Program-made: the position numbers and the translations under genes
Notes under the pieces: model-generated
What the model was told of the DNA's origin: nothing
Database searches by the model: none
Seen by the model: only the letters and a program-made list of their open reading frames with translations
Origin: Flavobacterium restrictum
GTDB taxonomy: Bacteria; Bacteroidota; Bacteroidia; Flavobacteriales; Flavobacteriaceae
DNA length: 52,270 bases
Direction: 5' to 3'
NCBI RefSeq assembly: GCF_007097245.1
Contig: NZ_VJZT01000017.1
Span: forward strand, 12,865 to 65,134
Shown: positions 52,135 to 52,270 of the stretch, one piece after another
Layout: the number at the start of each line of letters is the position of its first letter
Numbering within the stretch: position 1 is the first letter of the stretch

Positions 52135-52270
52135 ATTAGTTTGTCTGCCGTTTTATGACGGACTAAAAAAAATATTGAAACACCAAAGGATTGATCAGGG
52201 CAAACGCATCATAATTTGATTAATTTTTCCAGATATTGATTGTCCCATCCTGCTTTTAGGCGCTTACTTT

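Noticed and set aside
45930..52270. Prophage or integrative element
   Set aside because: No integrase, transposase, structural phage gene, tRNA or att-like duplication was found in the window.
1..52270. tRNA genes and riboswitches
   Set aside because: No cloverleaf with a GGTTCGAATCC-type arm was seen by eye, and no known riboswitch core upstream of ribD or other metabolic genes; a covariance search was not possible.

Overview
This is chromosomal DNA from a member of the Bacteroidota, most likely Flavobacterium or a close relative. The evidence is low GC, AT-rich intergenic DNA without strong Shine-Dalgarno sequences, several promoters matching the Bacteroidota -7 element TAnnTTTG (for example before grpE and dapF), and typical flavobacterial gene groups: uridine kinase-ftsB-mutA-mutB, dnaA with a low-molecular-weight phosphatase, mltG-DUF2279, and grpE-dnaJ with a reduced DnaJ zinc finger. 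No tRNA, rRNA, CRISPR array, insertion sequence or prophage was recognised.

Layout. Positions 1-480 are 88-bp tandem repeats. Positions 600-11,400 are mostly core genes: an S9 peptidase, a LysM-NlpC/P60 hydrolase, two small secreted proteins, an amino-acid permease, alanine dehydrogenase with a divergent Lrp/AsnC regulator, a DegQ-type protease and dapF. Positions 11,400-16,780 look like an inserted islet: a large cysteine-rich lipoprotein, an outer-membrane barrel-like protein and a NarL-type two-component pair. Positions 16,780-45,860 return to housekeeping: mltG, methylmalonyl-CoA mutase, udk, dnaA, ribD, lgt, prmC, hisS, grpE-dnaJ, ABC-2 exporter genes, a sigma-54 activator without a DNA-binding domain, a half DEAD-box protein and two HAD hydrolases. 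Positions 45,900-52,270 are accessory DNA.

The accessory end has two parts. The first (45,940-47,802) holds five small ORFs of unknown function; two of them are preceded by the same ~90-bp leader directly abutting the start codon. The second (47,870-52,163) is a compact minus-strand operon: WYL-domain regulator, 66-aa ORF, DEDDh 3'-5' exonuclease, PD-(D/E)XK nuclease, then a second, frameshifted PD-(D/E)XK nuclease paralogue. It has a promoter-like element at one end and a strong hairpin terminator at the other. A WYL regulator with several nucleases is the composition expected of a phage-defence or DNA-processing cassette. This is the best candidate in the window for an undescribed system, but its function is inferred.

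Other unexplained structure includes a family of palindromic intergenic elements (a 27-bp-arm hairpin near 7,014-7,070, a second copy near 36,243-36,385 and a fragment near 42,516), and an islet position that separates dapF from GNAT-mltG, genes I recall as neighbours in related genomes.
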